Positions 16,728-24,217 of a DNA stretch of 57,801 bases are shown in pieces. A model generated the notes under the pieces. It did no database searches, had not been told where the DNA came from, and saw only the letters and a list, made by a program, of their open reading frames with translations. Position numbers and translations under genes: made by a program. Numbering within the stretch: position 1 is the stretch's first letter; every line of letters starts with the position of its first letter. This DNA comes from JACQFZ01 sp045810625 (GTDB taxonomy: Bacteria; Pseudomonadota; Gammaproteobacteria; Acidiferrobacterales; Sulfurifustaceae), in the NCBI GenBank assembly GCA_045810625.1, contig JBJMVQ010000012.1:1-57801 (forward strand), given 5' to 3'.

Positions 16728-17756
16728 GTGAGTGCGACTATCCGAATATTGACCGATCCGCCGCAGTCCGTGCCTGCCCAGACCGGGGAGACCATCCTCG
16801 CGAACGCGCTGCGCGCCGGCATCGCTTTCCCTCATAACTGCCAGTCGGGCAATTGCGGGGCGTGCAAATGCGAGCTGGTCGAAGGGGACATGCTGGAGCT
16901 GCCGTATTCCGAGTACGCGTTGAGCGCGGAGGAACGCAGTCGCAACCTGATCCTCGCCTGCCGTGCACAAGTGTGGGGTGACTGCACTGTCCGCTTGCTG
17001 GAAGCCGAAGAGGTGGTGCTGCATCCGTCGCGTGTGCTGCGCTGCCGGCTCGTCGTGCTCAACGATCTCACGCACGACATCAAAGAGCTCAAGCTCGCGA
17101 TCGAGGCCGGCGGGCCGTTCACCTTTTCCGCGGGGCAGCACGCGCGCCTCAAATTCGGTCCCGGTATTTCGGAACGCAATTATTCGATGGCCAATCATCC
17201 GTCGGATCAGCCGCTCGAGTTTCATATTCGCGCCGTTCCGCGCGGACAAACGAGCGGCTACGTATTCAGCAACCTGCACGTCGGCGATGAAGTGAAAGTC
17301 TCCGGGCCGCTCGGCAACGCCTATCTGCGCGAGAATCACCGCGGTCCGATACTCGCCGTTGCGGGGGGCAGCGGAATGGCGCCCATCAAATCGATTTGCG
17401 AAGCGGCGTTGCGCGCCGATCCACAGCGCCGTATTTATCTCTACTTTGGCGTGCGCGACGAGAAGGACGTATATCTGGAAGAATGGCTGGAGCGGAGCAC
17501 GCGCGAGTATCCGAATTTCTCGTTCGCGATCGCGTTGTCGCAGGCGGCCGCGAAGACGTCGCGCCGACGCGGGTTTCTGAAAGAACTAATCTCGGCCGAC
17601 TTCGACAGTGTGCAAGGTTTCAAGGCGTATGTTGCCGGACCGCCACCGATGGTCGAGTCGGTACAGGAAGTGCTGCTCGGTAAAGGGATGCCGCTTCGCG
17701 ACATCCACGCCGATGCGTTCTACAGCCAGGCGGATGACGCGTTCAATGTGACGTAA
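16728..17756 (+). CDS. Ferredoxin-NAD(P)H reductase of the aryl-CoA oxygenase cluster
   Basis: A 342-residue electron-transfer flavoprotein. It has an N-terminal plant-type [2Fe-2S] domain with ligands Cys38, Cys43, Cys46 and Cys78, an FAD-binding barrel with the RNYS motif at 150-153, and an NAD(P)-binding lobe with GGSGMAP at 213-219. This order (ferredoxin first) is that of BenC and methane monooxygenase reductases; PaaE has the ferredoxin last. It would carry electrons from NAD(P)H to an oxygenase. The natural partner is the PaaA-like diiron protein two genes on. The start is GTG 16728, set by family alignment, since the frame runs open far upstream. It is the first gene of the cluster, 58 nt after the operator-like palindrome. 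Confidence 0.9.
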   Translation: MSATIRILTDPPQSVPAQTGETILANALRAGIAFPHNCQSGNCGACKCELVEGDMLELPYSEYALSAEERSRNLILACRAQVWGDCTVRLLEAEEVVLHPSRVLRCRLVVLNDLTHDIKELKLAIEAGGPFTFSAGQHARLKFGPGISERNYSMANHPSDQPLEFHIRAVPRGQTSGYVFSNLHVGDEVKVSGPLGNAYLRENHRGPILAVAGGSGMAPIKSICEAALRADPQRRIYLYFGVRDEKDVYLEEWLERSTREYPNFSFAIALSQAAAKTSRRRGFLKELISADFDSVQGFKAYVAGPPPMVESVQEVLLGKGMPLRDIHADAFYSQADDAFNVT

Positions 17757-17766
17757 CGGAGAAGAG

Positions 17767-18705
17767 ATGGCGAATAACGAACAAGGCGAGCTGACGGGTC
17801 GGGTGGCGCTCGTGACCGGTGGCGCGCGCGGCATCGGTCTCGCGATCGTCGAGCAGCTGCACGCGCTCGGCGCCGCCGTCGTAATCGCGGATACGGGCGT
17901 GTCGATCGGCGGTGAGAATCCGGACCCGAACATTGGGGCGGACGCCGCGGCCCGTCTTGGCGACCGCGCGGCCGCGTTCACCCAGGATATCGCCGATCCC
18001 GCCGCGGCCCGCGCCGCGGTCGATCTTGCCGTCGCACGTTTCGGCGCAATCGACATCGTCGTCAACAATGCGGCGATCCTGCGCGATGCGTTTATTTTCA
18101 AGGGCGATCCCGCCAACTGGGACGCCGTCGTACGAACCAATCTGAGCGCCCCGTTCCACGTCTTGGCCGCGGCCACGCCGCGCATGCGCGATCAAGCGAA
18201 AGCGGGGCGCGCGCCGGGGCGGATCGTCAACATCACCTCGAGCGCGGGTCTCTACGGAAACTTCGGACAATCGGCGTACGCGTCGGCGAAAGCCGGCCTC
18301 GTCGGGTTGACGCGCGTCGTCGCCATGGATATGGCGCGCTCGGGCGTCACGTGCAATGCCGTCGCACCGTTCGCGCATACGCGCGTGACCGAAATCATCC
18401 AGCCGGCGAGTCCGGCGCAGGCGCAGTACAAGGAGCGGGCGCTAAAGATCGAGCCGCGCTTCGTCGCGGAGTTCGTCGCTTACCTGTGCACGCCGGCGGC
18501 GCAATCGGTGACGGGCCAGCTTTTCGGCGTGCGCGGTCGAGAGCTCTTTCTTTTTTCGCAGCCCCGGCCGGTGGAGAAGATCGTGCTCCCGACCGAAGGG
18601 CGGACGGGTGCGGTGTACGCGCGTGCGCTGCAAGAACGTTTTGCGCCGAAGCTTATCGATCTCACGCCCGATCTCGACGTCTTCAATACCGAACCTATTA
18701 TCTAG
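17767..18705 (+). CDS. Short-chain dehydrogenase, hydroxyacyl-CoA dehydrogenase-like
   Basis: A 312-residue SDR with TGGARGIG at 17-24, VVNNAA near 98-103, and catalytic Ser158, Tyr171 and Lys175 (YASAK). The extended loop after the second strand (DTGVSIGGENPD) and the C-terminal extension, together with the overall layout, recall the dehydrogenase half of type-2 multifunctional beta-oxidation enzymes, which act on hydroxyacyl-CoA. It lies 10 nt after the reductase gene with GGAGAAG as ribosome site, so both are one transcript. In the cluster it could oxidise an alicyclic or dihydrodiol-type CoA intermediate made by the oxygenase, or act on a side chain before ring attack; neither is shown by sequence. 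Confidence 0.82.
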   Translation: MANNEQGELTGRVALVTGGARGIGLAIVEQLHALGAAVVIADTGVSIGGENPDPNIGADAAARLGDRAAAFTQDIADPAAARAAVDLAVARFGAIDIVVNNAAILRDAFIFKGDPANWDAVVRTNLSAPFHVLAAATPRMRDQAKAGRAPGRIVNITSSAGLYGNFGQSAYASAKAGLVGLTRVVAMDMARSGVTCNAVAPFAHTRVTEIIQPASPAQAQYKERALKIEPRFVAEFVAYLCTPAAQSVTGQLFGVRGRELFLFSQPRPVEKIVLPTEGRTGAVYARALQERFAPKLIDLTPDLDVFNTEPII

Positions 18706-18714
18706 GAGCGCAAT

Positions 18715-19419
18715 ATGGCCAGCGTTTATCACGAAGTGAAATCGGTCGCCGATCTGGCAAAGGAGCCGCAGGAGTACCAGGTCGCGGTACGCAAGATTGT
18801 CGTGAGCCACGCGGTCAACGAGCTCTACGGCGCGCAGGTCTTCGACGAACCGGCCATCGCGCTGGCCCCGACGCCGTATGCCAAATGGCTGACTTGCCGC
18901 ATCGCCATGGAGGAATATCATCATCACGTGCGCTTCAAGGGACTTGCGGACGAGATGGGCGTGCCGGCGGACGCGATGGACCCGAAGGTAAAACGGCCCC
19001 TGTCGATCTTCGGGTTTCCGTTGAAGACCTGGCCGGAATTCTGCGTGATCAAGATGCTCGCCGATCTCGCCGAGATCCTGCAGGTCGAAGATCTGCTGCA
19101 CTGCACGTTCGTGCCGCTGCGCAACATCGGTCGCATCACCATGCCGGAGGAGAAATTTCACGCGCAGTTCGGCAAAGACTTCTGCACCGAGCTTTGCAAG
19201 ACCGAAGAGGGCCGGCGTCAGGTGCAGAAGGCGGTCGAAGACTATGCGCCGTACTTGCCGCAGTTCTTCGGCGCAGCCGGCTCCAAGAACAACGAGTTAT
19301 ACCGCAAGTATGGATTGAAGGAGCGCAAGAACGAGGAGATGCGCGAAGATTTTCTGAGTCGCGCGCAGTCAGTGGTGGCGGAGTTGGGACTGCGCCTTCC
19401 GGAATTGAAGGCGGCGTGA
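18715..19419 (+). CDS. PaaA-like diiron oxygenase component (phenylacetic acid catabolic family)
   Basis: A 234-residue ferritin-like protein related to the PaaA/PaaC family of phenylacetyl-CoA epoxidase. Candidate diiron ligands stand in the expected four-helix order: Glu36, the Glu66-x-x-His69 set in AMEEYHHH, Glu120 or Glu125 in LAEILQVED, and Glu146-x-x-His149 in MPEEKFH. Having both ExxH motifs argues for an active catalytic subunit rather than the inert PaaC scaffold. It is shorter than PaaA (~310 residues), and no PaaB, PaaC or PaaD gene is nearby. Its start, 9 nt after the SDR stop with TAGGAG upstream, ties it to the reductase at 16728. I infer that it oxygenates an aryl-CoA ring; the substrate is unknown. 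Confidence 0.82.
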   Translation: MASVYHEVKSVADLAKEPQEYQVAVRKIVVSHAVNELYGAQVFDEPAIALAPTPYAKWLTCRIAMEEYHHHVRFKGLADEMGVPADAMDPKVKRPLSIFGFPLKTWPEFCVIKMLADLAEILQVEDLLHCTFVPLRNIGRITMPEEKFHAQFGKDFCTELCKTEEGRRQVQKAVEDYAPYLPQFFGAAGSKNNELYRKYGLKERKNEEMREDFLSRAQSVVAELGLRLPELKAA

Positions 19420-19450
19420 GGTGGCATAGGGGAGTCTGATTTATATGATC

Positions 19451-19539
19451 GTTTACCGCGGAGGAAACAGAGGACGCAGAGGAAATCTAGAGGTTTAATT
19501 GAGAAACCTCTGCGTCCTCCGCGTCCTCTGCGGTGAAAC
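19451..19539. repeat. Intergenic palindrome, family B copy 1
   Basis: Starts with GTTTACCGCGGAGG, contains AGAGGACGCAGAGG, and ends with the inverted form CCTCTGCGTCCTCC...CTCTGCGGTGAAAC, so the whole element folds as a long imperfect hairpin. The same design occurs at 21336-21454, 21491-21574 and 29364-29495. It separates the diiron protein gene from the dioxygenase gene. Confidence 0.75.
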
Positions 19540-19574
19540 ATAGTAATTCGAAGTCTGCTGAGTAGGAGTACGTC

Positions 19575-20621
19575 ATGGCATCGATGCAACCGCAAGTGAC
19601 TTCGGAACGCGCCGCGTTTTATCGGCGCATCGACAAGGAAAACCTGACGCCGCTTTGGGAAGTGCTGAACGCGCTCGTGCCGGAGCGGCCCACGTCGCCG
19701 TGCGTTCCGGCGTTGTGGCGCTATGCGACCGTGCGGCCGCATCTAATGGAGGCGGGCCGCCTCATTAGCGCGCGCGAGGCCGAACGCCGCGTGCTGATCC
19801 TGGAGAACCCGGGAATGCGCGGCGCGTCGTCCATTACGCATTCGCTGTACGCCGGCCTGCAGCTGATCCTTCCCGGCGAAGTAGCGCCGAGCCATCGGCA
19901 CACACAGTCGGCATTACGTTTCGTCGTCGAAGGCACGGGCGCGTACACGGCGGTCGACGGCGAGCGCACGATGATGCATCCCGGCGACTTCATCATCACG
20001 CCGTCCTGGACTTTCCACGACCACGGTAACCCAGGCCACGAACCCGTGGTGTGGTTGGACGGTCTCGACATTCCGATCGTCGCGTTCTTCGACGCCGGCT
20101 TCCAGGAGAAGTACCCGAGCGAATCCCAGCCGGTGACCAAACCCGAGGGCGACGCGTGGGCGCGCTACGGCGGGAATATGTTTCCACTCGAATATACGCC
20201 GGCATCGCGCACCACGCCGATCTTCTCGTATCCATACGAGCGCACGCGCGACACGCTCGAGCGGTTGCGCCGCAACGGTCCGTCGGACTCGTGGCACGGG
20301 TACAAGATGCAATACATCAACCCGGCGACCGGCGGTTATCCGATGCCCACGATTGGCGCCTTCATGCAATTGCTGCCGAAAGGATTTCGCGGGAAGCCCT
20401 CTCGCGCGACCGACGGAACGGTGTACAGCGCCGTGGAAGGCAAAGGTCGTTCGCGCATCGGCGAGCAGGTGTTCGAGTGGGGGCCGAAGGATGTTTTCGT
20501 CGTGCCCTCGTGGTGCGCCGTCGCGCACGAGTGCGACGAGGACGCGGTTCTGTTCAGCTTTTCCGACCGGCCGGTGCAGAAGGTGCTCGGACTGTGGCGC
20601 GAAGAGCGGTTGGATAAGTGA
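19575..20621 (+). CDS. Gentisate 1,2-dioxygenase
   Basis: Bicupin Fe(II) dioxygenase of 348 residues that opens the ring of gentisate (2,5-dihydroxybenzoate) to maleylpyruvate. The first cupin shows the iron set PSHRHTQSALRFVVEG (His107, His109) and FHDHGN (His148, His150); the second cupin (about 250-335) is more degenerate, as is usual for this family. The length is normal for gentisate dioxygenases. The match to the pathway is strengthened by a fumarylpyruvate hydrolase and a zeta-class GST in the same cluster. 1-hydroxy-2-naphthoate or salicylate dioxygenases share the fold and are the main alternatives. Confidence 0.9.
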   Translation: MASMQPQVTSERAAFYRRIDKENLTPLWEVLNALVPERPTSPCVPALWRYATVRPHLMEAGRLISAREAERRVLILENPGMRGASSITHSLYAGLQLILPGEVAPSHRHTQSALRFVVEGTGAYTAVDGERTMMHPGDFIITPSWTFHDHGNPGHEPVVWLDGLDIPIVAFFDAGFQEKYPSESQPVTKPEGDAWARYGGNMFPLEYTPASRTTPIFSYPYERTRDTLERLRRNGPSDSWHGYKMQYINPATGGYPMPTIGAFMQLLPKGFRGKPSRATDGTVYSAVEGKGRSRIGEQVFEWGPKDVFVVPSWCAVAHECDEDAVLFSFSDRPVQKVLGLWREERLDK

Positions 20622-20672
20622 GCGGCCGGACTGCGATGTTCTCGGAGGCGCACACGAGCATTCGTTGCGTTT

Positions 20673-20720
20673 CCCCCTCCCATTCCCTCCGCCGTGAACG
20701 GGGGAGGGTTAGGGTGGGGG
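20673..20720. repeat. Intergenic palindrome, family A copy 2
   Basis: CCCTCC (20685-20690) pairs with GGAGGG (20703-20708), followed by TTAGGGTGGGGG. It is the most diverged of the three family A copies; the tail motif makes the relation clear. It lies between the dioxygenase and an unknown gene. Confidence 0.6.
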
Positions 20721-20790
20721 CCCGTGTTCGCGGCGACTACGCCAAACGCCGCGCGCGCTATCGCGGGGGCACAAGCATCGAGCGGCTGGC

Positions 20791-21294
20791 GTGAGCAACT
20801 GGTTCTTCATGCTCGGCGAAGCGCTGAACGATTCGGAGCGCGCGGCAGTGAGGGATTATCTGCAAGGCCTCGGGATCGAAGAAGACATACCGGTCGCGAA
20901 CGTGCCGGATTGGGACAGTGCGCGCCGGGCGATTTCCGATCCGCGCTGGGATCAGCGCTGGTGGAACGCGGAGCAGGCGGAGCGGCAGCGGTTGTATCGG
21001 GCGGCGCAAGCCAACCTCGACGAGCACGAATTGCTGGCGCGGCTTTCCGAAGCGATCGAGAAGGTGACCGAGACCGTGCACGGTGCGGCGGCGGTGGAAG
21101 CGGCGCGCCGCGGCTGCGCCGACGCCGGTTTGATTCGTGCCGCCGCGGGCGCCGCGGCCGAATCGCTGTATCTCGCGGAGCTCGCGCGCCTTGCCCGCGC
21201 CGACGAGCGCCATCCGTTTCGCTTGAAGCAGTCGTTGTTTGCGGGCGGGCACTGGCCGCTCGGCATCGTCCGCGGACGATATTACGTCTTCTAA
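20791..21294 (+). CDS. Unknown protein within the gentisate cluster
   Basis: A 167-residue protein I do not recognise, starting at GTG 20791. It is largely helical and Ala/Glu/Arg rich. Visible features are an N-terminal SNWFFMLGEALNDSERAAV, a tryptophan pair in DPRWDQRWWNAEQAE, and a conserved-looking end FAGGHWPLGIVRGRYYVF. There is no signal peptide, membrane segment or cysteine motif. It is set off by palindromic repeats on both sides, so it may be transcribed separately. Its place between two gentisate-pathway genes makes an accessory role in the oxygenase (for instance a missing PaaB/PaaC-like subunit) worth testing, but the sequence gives no direct support. Confidence 0.7.
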   Translation: MSNWFFMLGEALNDSERAAVRDYLQGLGIEEDIPVANVPDWDSARRAISDPRWDQRWWNAEQAERQRLYRAAQANLDEHELLARLSEAIEKVTETVHGAAAVEAARRGCADAGLIRAAAGAAAESLYLAELARLARADERHPFRLKQSLFAGGHWPLGIVRGRYYVF

Positions 21295-21335
21295 ACTGCC
21301 AACGATGCGCGAGGAAAACGGAAATACTATGTTTT

Positions 21336-21454
21336 GAACCGCAGAGGACGCAGAGGGCGCTGAGGAAGGCGAACCGAAAAGTTAAAAAATTTGCCGCGGG
21401 ATGCCAGGGAGATGATTCTGAAAAACGAGAAAATCTCTGCGTCCTCTCGCGGTC
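21336..21454. repeat. Intergenic palindrome, family B copy 2
   Basis: Left arm AACCGCAGAGGACGCAGAGG, right arm TCTCTGCGTCCTCTCGCGGT, with about 75 nt between them. Only 36 nt separate it from copy 3, so the gap 21295-21679 consists mostly of two tandem elements and holds no gene. Confidence 0.7.
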
Positions 21455-21490
21455 GAGAACGCTAGGATGCGAAGCCGGAATTCGTTGTGT

Positions 21491-21574
21491 TAACCGCAGA
21501 GGACACAGAGGAACGCAGAGGAAATCAAGAGAAACAACTGAAAACTCTGTGTCCTCCGCGTCCTCTGCGGTGAG
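21491..21574. repeat. Intergenic palindrome, family B copy 3
   Basis: Left arm TAACCGCAGAGGACACAGAG, right arm TCCTCCGCGTCCTCTGCGGT followed by GAG. It is the tightest copy of the family in this window and lies about 105 nt before the fumarylpyruvate hydrolase start. Confidence 0.75.
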
Positions 21575-21679
21575 AATTTATATGTTCAGCATTCCCGAAA
21601 TTTTTTGAATCGCCAGCGCGCTAATTGCTGGACGGCAGTAAATCAGATTTACCGAAGATCAAACTCGAAAGGGTGACGC

Positions 21680-22369
21680 ATGAAATACGCATTTCCGGTC
21701 TGGGACATTCCGAGCGTAGCGGTCGCGGGTACCGACGCGCGCTTCCCGGTGCATCGCATCTACTGCGTCGGCCGCAACTATGCCGAACACGCGCGCGAGA
21801 TGGGAGGCGATCCGAACAAAGAACCGCCGTTTTTCTTTACGAAGCCGGCCGACGCGATCGTGGCGAGCGGTAGCACGATTCCCTATCCCCTGGCGACGCA
21901 GAACTGCGCGTACGAGATGGAGCTGGTCGTTGCGATCGGTAAGGAAGGCGTCAATATCAGTCGCGACACCGCGCTCGACTATATATATGGTTACGCCGCC
22001 GGCATCGATCTGACGCGTCGTGACTTGCAGACCGCGATGCGGGATAAGGGCCGGCCGTGGGACGTGGGCAAGGCGTTCGATCGTGCGGCGCCGATCAGCG
22101 CGATTCATCGCGCCGCGGACATCGGGCATCCGGCGAGCGGCCGCATCTGGTTGAAGCTGAACGGCGAGATAAAGCAGGACTCCGACCTGAAGCAGCTCAT
22201 CTGGCCGGTGCCGGACATCATCGCGTATCTGTCCAAGCTTTTCATCCTCAAGCCCGGCGACCTGATTTACACCGGCACGCCGGCGGGCGTCGGCCCGGTG
22301 AAACCGGGCGATCAGCTCGCGGGCGCGGTCGAAGGCGTGGACGAGATCCAGCTCAAAATCGCCGGCTGA
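21680..22369 (+). CDS. Fumarylpyruvate hydrolase (FAH family)
   Basis: A 229-residue member of the fumarylacetoacetate hydrolase fold, expected to split fumarylpyruvate into fumarate and pyruvate as the last step of the gentisate pathway. The metal ligands Glu79 and Glu81 (AYEMELVV) and Asp110 (GIDLTRRD) are present, as is the terminal GTPAGVGP loop. The length fits the single-domain NagK-type hydrolases rather than the longer tyrosine-pathway FAH. The ATG at 21680 follows GAAAGGGTGACGC. The downstream CoA-ligase-like gene starts 9 nt after its stop, so from here to 24870 the genes look like one transcript. Confidence 0.9.
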   Translation: MKYAFPVWDIPSVAVAGTDARFPVHRIYCVGRNYAEHAREMGGDPNKEPPFFFTKPADAIVASGSTIPYPLATQNCAYEMELVVAIGKEGVNISRDTALDYIYGYAAGIDLTRRDLQTAMRDKGRPWDVGKAFDRAAPISAIHRAADIGHPASGRIWLKLNGEIKQDSDLKQLIWPVPDIIAYLSKLFILKPGDLIYTGTPAGVGPVKPGDQLAGAVEGVDEIQLKIAG

Positions 22370-22378
22370 TTTCGCGCC

Positions 22379-23773
22379 ATGTCGACGTCGCTCAAGCCGT
22401 TCTTCGATCCGGCGAGCGTGGCCATTGTGGGCGCGTCGGAGCGTCTAACGAGCTCCGGGGGCGCGGTGCTGCGCAACATGCAGATCGCCGGATACAAGGG
22501 CGAGCTGATTCCGGTCAATCCGAAAGGCGGCGTCATTCTCGGGCTGCCGGCACGCAAATCGCTCAAGGAGTTGGCGGCGCCGGCCGAGCTGGTCGTCGTG
22601 GTCGTGACGCAGGCGGCGATCCTCGATGTGGTCCGCGAAGGCGCGCAAAGCGGTCACAAGAATTTTCTCGTTTTGCCGGGCGGTTTTATCGAGGCCGGCG
22701 AAGAGGGCAAGCGCCGCGACGCGGATCTGCGCGCGCTGGCGACGCAGTACGACCTCGTCATCGCGGGGCCGAACTGCGCCGGCATCATCAATCTGCTCGA
22801 TCGCGCGAACGCATGCGCACCGACGTTCCTGCGCGATCTGCCGAAAGGTGGCGGGGTCGCGTTCCTGTCGCAATCGGGCGCGATCGCCGAAGAGGTGATC
22901 GAAAAGAGCCACCGGCTCGATATTCCGCTCGGCGCGATCGTCTCGATCGGCAATGCCATGCACCTGCACGTCGACGACTATTTCGAGCAGCTGGCGAACG
23001 ATCCGCGCTGCCGCGCGGTGCTGATCTACCTCGAATCGGTCGAGAACCCGGAGCGTTTCCGCCGGGAAGCGCGCAAGCTCGCCCAGGCCGGGAAGCCGCT
23101 GGTCGCGCTCATCGGCGGCCGCACGGAACCCGGCGGCCGCGCATCGCGCGCACATACCGGCGGCGCGGGTTGGAGCGACGCGGAGATCGAACGTTTTTGC
23201 ACGGCGTGCGGCATCGTGCGCGTGACGACGCTGCGCCAACTCATGCTGGCGGGCAAAGGCTTCGGCCGGTTTCCGCAAGGTTTCGGGCCGCGCGTGCTGC
23301 TGCTGTCCAACTCCGGCGGTCCCGGCGTGCTCGCGACCGACGCCGCGGCCGCGGCGCAACTGCAGCTGCCGCCTTTACCCGATGCGCTGGCGGCGCGGCT
23401 CAAGTCATTCCTTCCGCCCGAGGCTTCGGTCGCGAATCCGCTCGATCTGCTGGCGGACGCGCGGGAGGACCGTTTCGGTGAAACGTTCCAGGCGGCGCTC
23501 GACACGGCGGGGAGTAGCTACGATGCGATTCTCATGATTCACGTCGTGCCGTTCATGGTCGATGCCGGTCCGGTGATCGACCGTCTCGCGGAGTTGTCCC
23601 GCCATTCACCCGTGCCCCTGTTTCATTCGATGATGGGCACGCTGGAGCATCGCGACGCGTGGTTCAAGAAGATGGAGGACAGTGGTGTACCGATGTTCAA
23701 CGATGTGGAAGAAATGGCATGGACGGCCGGTGTGCTGGCGCGGTACCACGGGTTGCGAAAGAGTACGGTGTGA
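22379..23773 (+). CDS. ADP-forming acyl-CoA ligase, alpha-subunit-type protein (orphan)
   Basis: A 464-residue protein matching the alpha part of NDP-forming acyl-CoA synthetases. It has an N-terminal CoA-binding Rossmann domain (FDPASVAIVGASERL, residues 8-22), then two succinyl-CoA-ligase-like flavodoxin domains with GPNCAGIIN and FLSQSGAIAEE. The phosphorylated histidine is expected at His259 in RASRAHTGG. The known enzymes need an ATP-grasp beta domain, as a fusion or as a neighbouring gene; neither exists here. It may pair with a beta subunit encoded elsewhere, or do something else such as CoA transfer. Its position next to an aryl-CoA thioesterase suggests it makes or handles the aromatic CoA thioester. 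Confidence 0.85.
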   Translation: MSTSLKPFFDPASVAIVGASERLTSSGGAVLRNMQIAGYKGELIPVNPKGGVILGLPARKSLKELAAPAELVVVVVTQAAILDVVREGAQSGHKNFLVLPGGFIEAGEEGKRRDADLRALATQYDLVIAGPNCAGIINLLDRANACAPTFLRDLPKGGGVAFLSQSGAIAEEVIEKSHRLDIPLGAIVSIGNAMHLHVDDYFEQLANDPRCRAVLIYLESVENPERFRREARKLAQAGKPLVALIGGRTEPGGRASRAHTGGAGWSDAEIERFCTACGIVRVTTLRQLMLAGKGFGRFPQGFGPRVLLLSNSGGPGVLATDAAAAAQLQLPPLPDALAARLKSFLPPEASVANPLDLLADAREDRFGETFQAALDTAGSSYDAILMIHVVPFMVDAGPVIDRLAELSRHSPVPLFHSMMGTLEHRDAWFKKMEDSGVPMFNDVEEMAWTAGVLARYHGLRKSTV

Positions 23774-23797
23774 TAGCGCCGCGCGAGGGTTAGCCGC

Positions 23798-24217
23798 ATG
23801 AGCGCCGTTTCGACGTACTCGATTACCGTGGAGTGGGGTGACTGCGATCCGGCGCGCATCGTTTTCTATCCAAACTATTTCGCCTGGTTCGACGCCGCGA
23901 GCCGTACGCTGTTCGAGAGCGTGAACTGGCCGTACGCACGACTCGCCGAGCGCTTCGGCATCATCGGCCTGCCGATTGCCGAGGTGTCGGCGAAATTTCT
24001 CCGCCCGAGCCGTTACGGGCAGCGCGTCGATTTCAAGAGCCGGATCGAGGTGTGGCAGGAAAGCCGCTTCACCGTGTTGCATCAGGCGTATCGCGACGAT
24101 GCGTTGCTGCTGGAAGGCCGGGAGGTGCGCTTTTGCGGCCAGGCGCATCCGGACAACCCGGAACGGCTCCGTGCCATTCCGATCCCTCGAGAGTTCAAAC
24201 AGGCGTTCGAGACATGA
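23798..24217 (+). CDS. Aryl-CoA thioesterase (4-hydroxybenzoyl-CoA thioesterase type)
   Basis: A 139-residue hotdog-fold thioesterase. The N-terminal VEWGDCDPARIVFYPNYF places Asp17 exactly where the catalytic Asp of the Pseudomonas CBS3 4-hydroxybenzoyl-CoA thioesterase stands, and the following WFDAASR and GIIGLPI segments resemble the same enzyme. In this cluster the sensible reaction is release of gentisate from gentisyl-CoA, as happens in the salicylyl-CoA route of other bacteria. It overlaps the next gene by 4 nt (ATGA at 24214). Other acyl-CoA substrates remain possible. Confidence 0.88.
   Translation: MSAVSTYSITVEWGDCDPARIVFYPNYFAWFDAASRTLFESVNWPYARLAERFGIIGLPIAEVSAKFLRPSRYGQRVDFKSRIEVWQESRFTVLHQAYRDDALLLEGREVRFCGQAHPDNPERLRAIPIPREFKQAFET

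Noticed and set aside
22057..23481. A 474-codon plus-strand frame over the hydrolase and CoA-ligase genes
   Set aside because: Arg/Gly-rich translation in the wrong frame; the overlapping frames have clear catalytic motifs.
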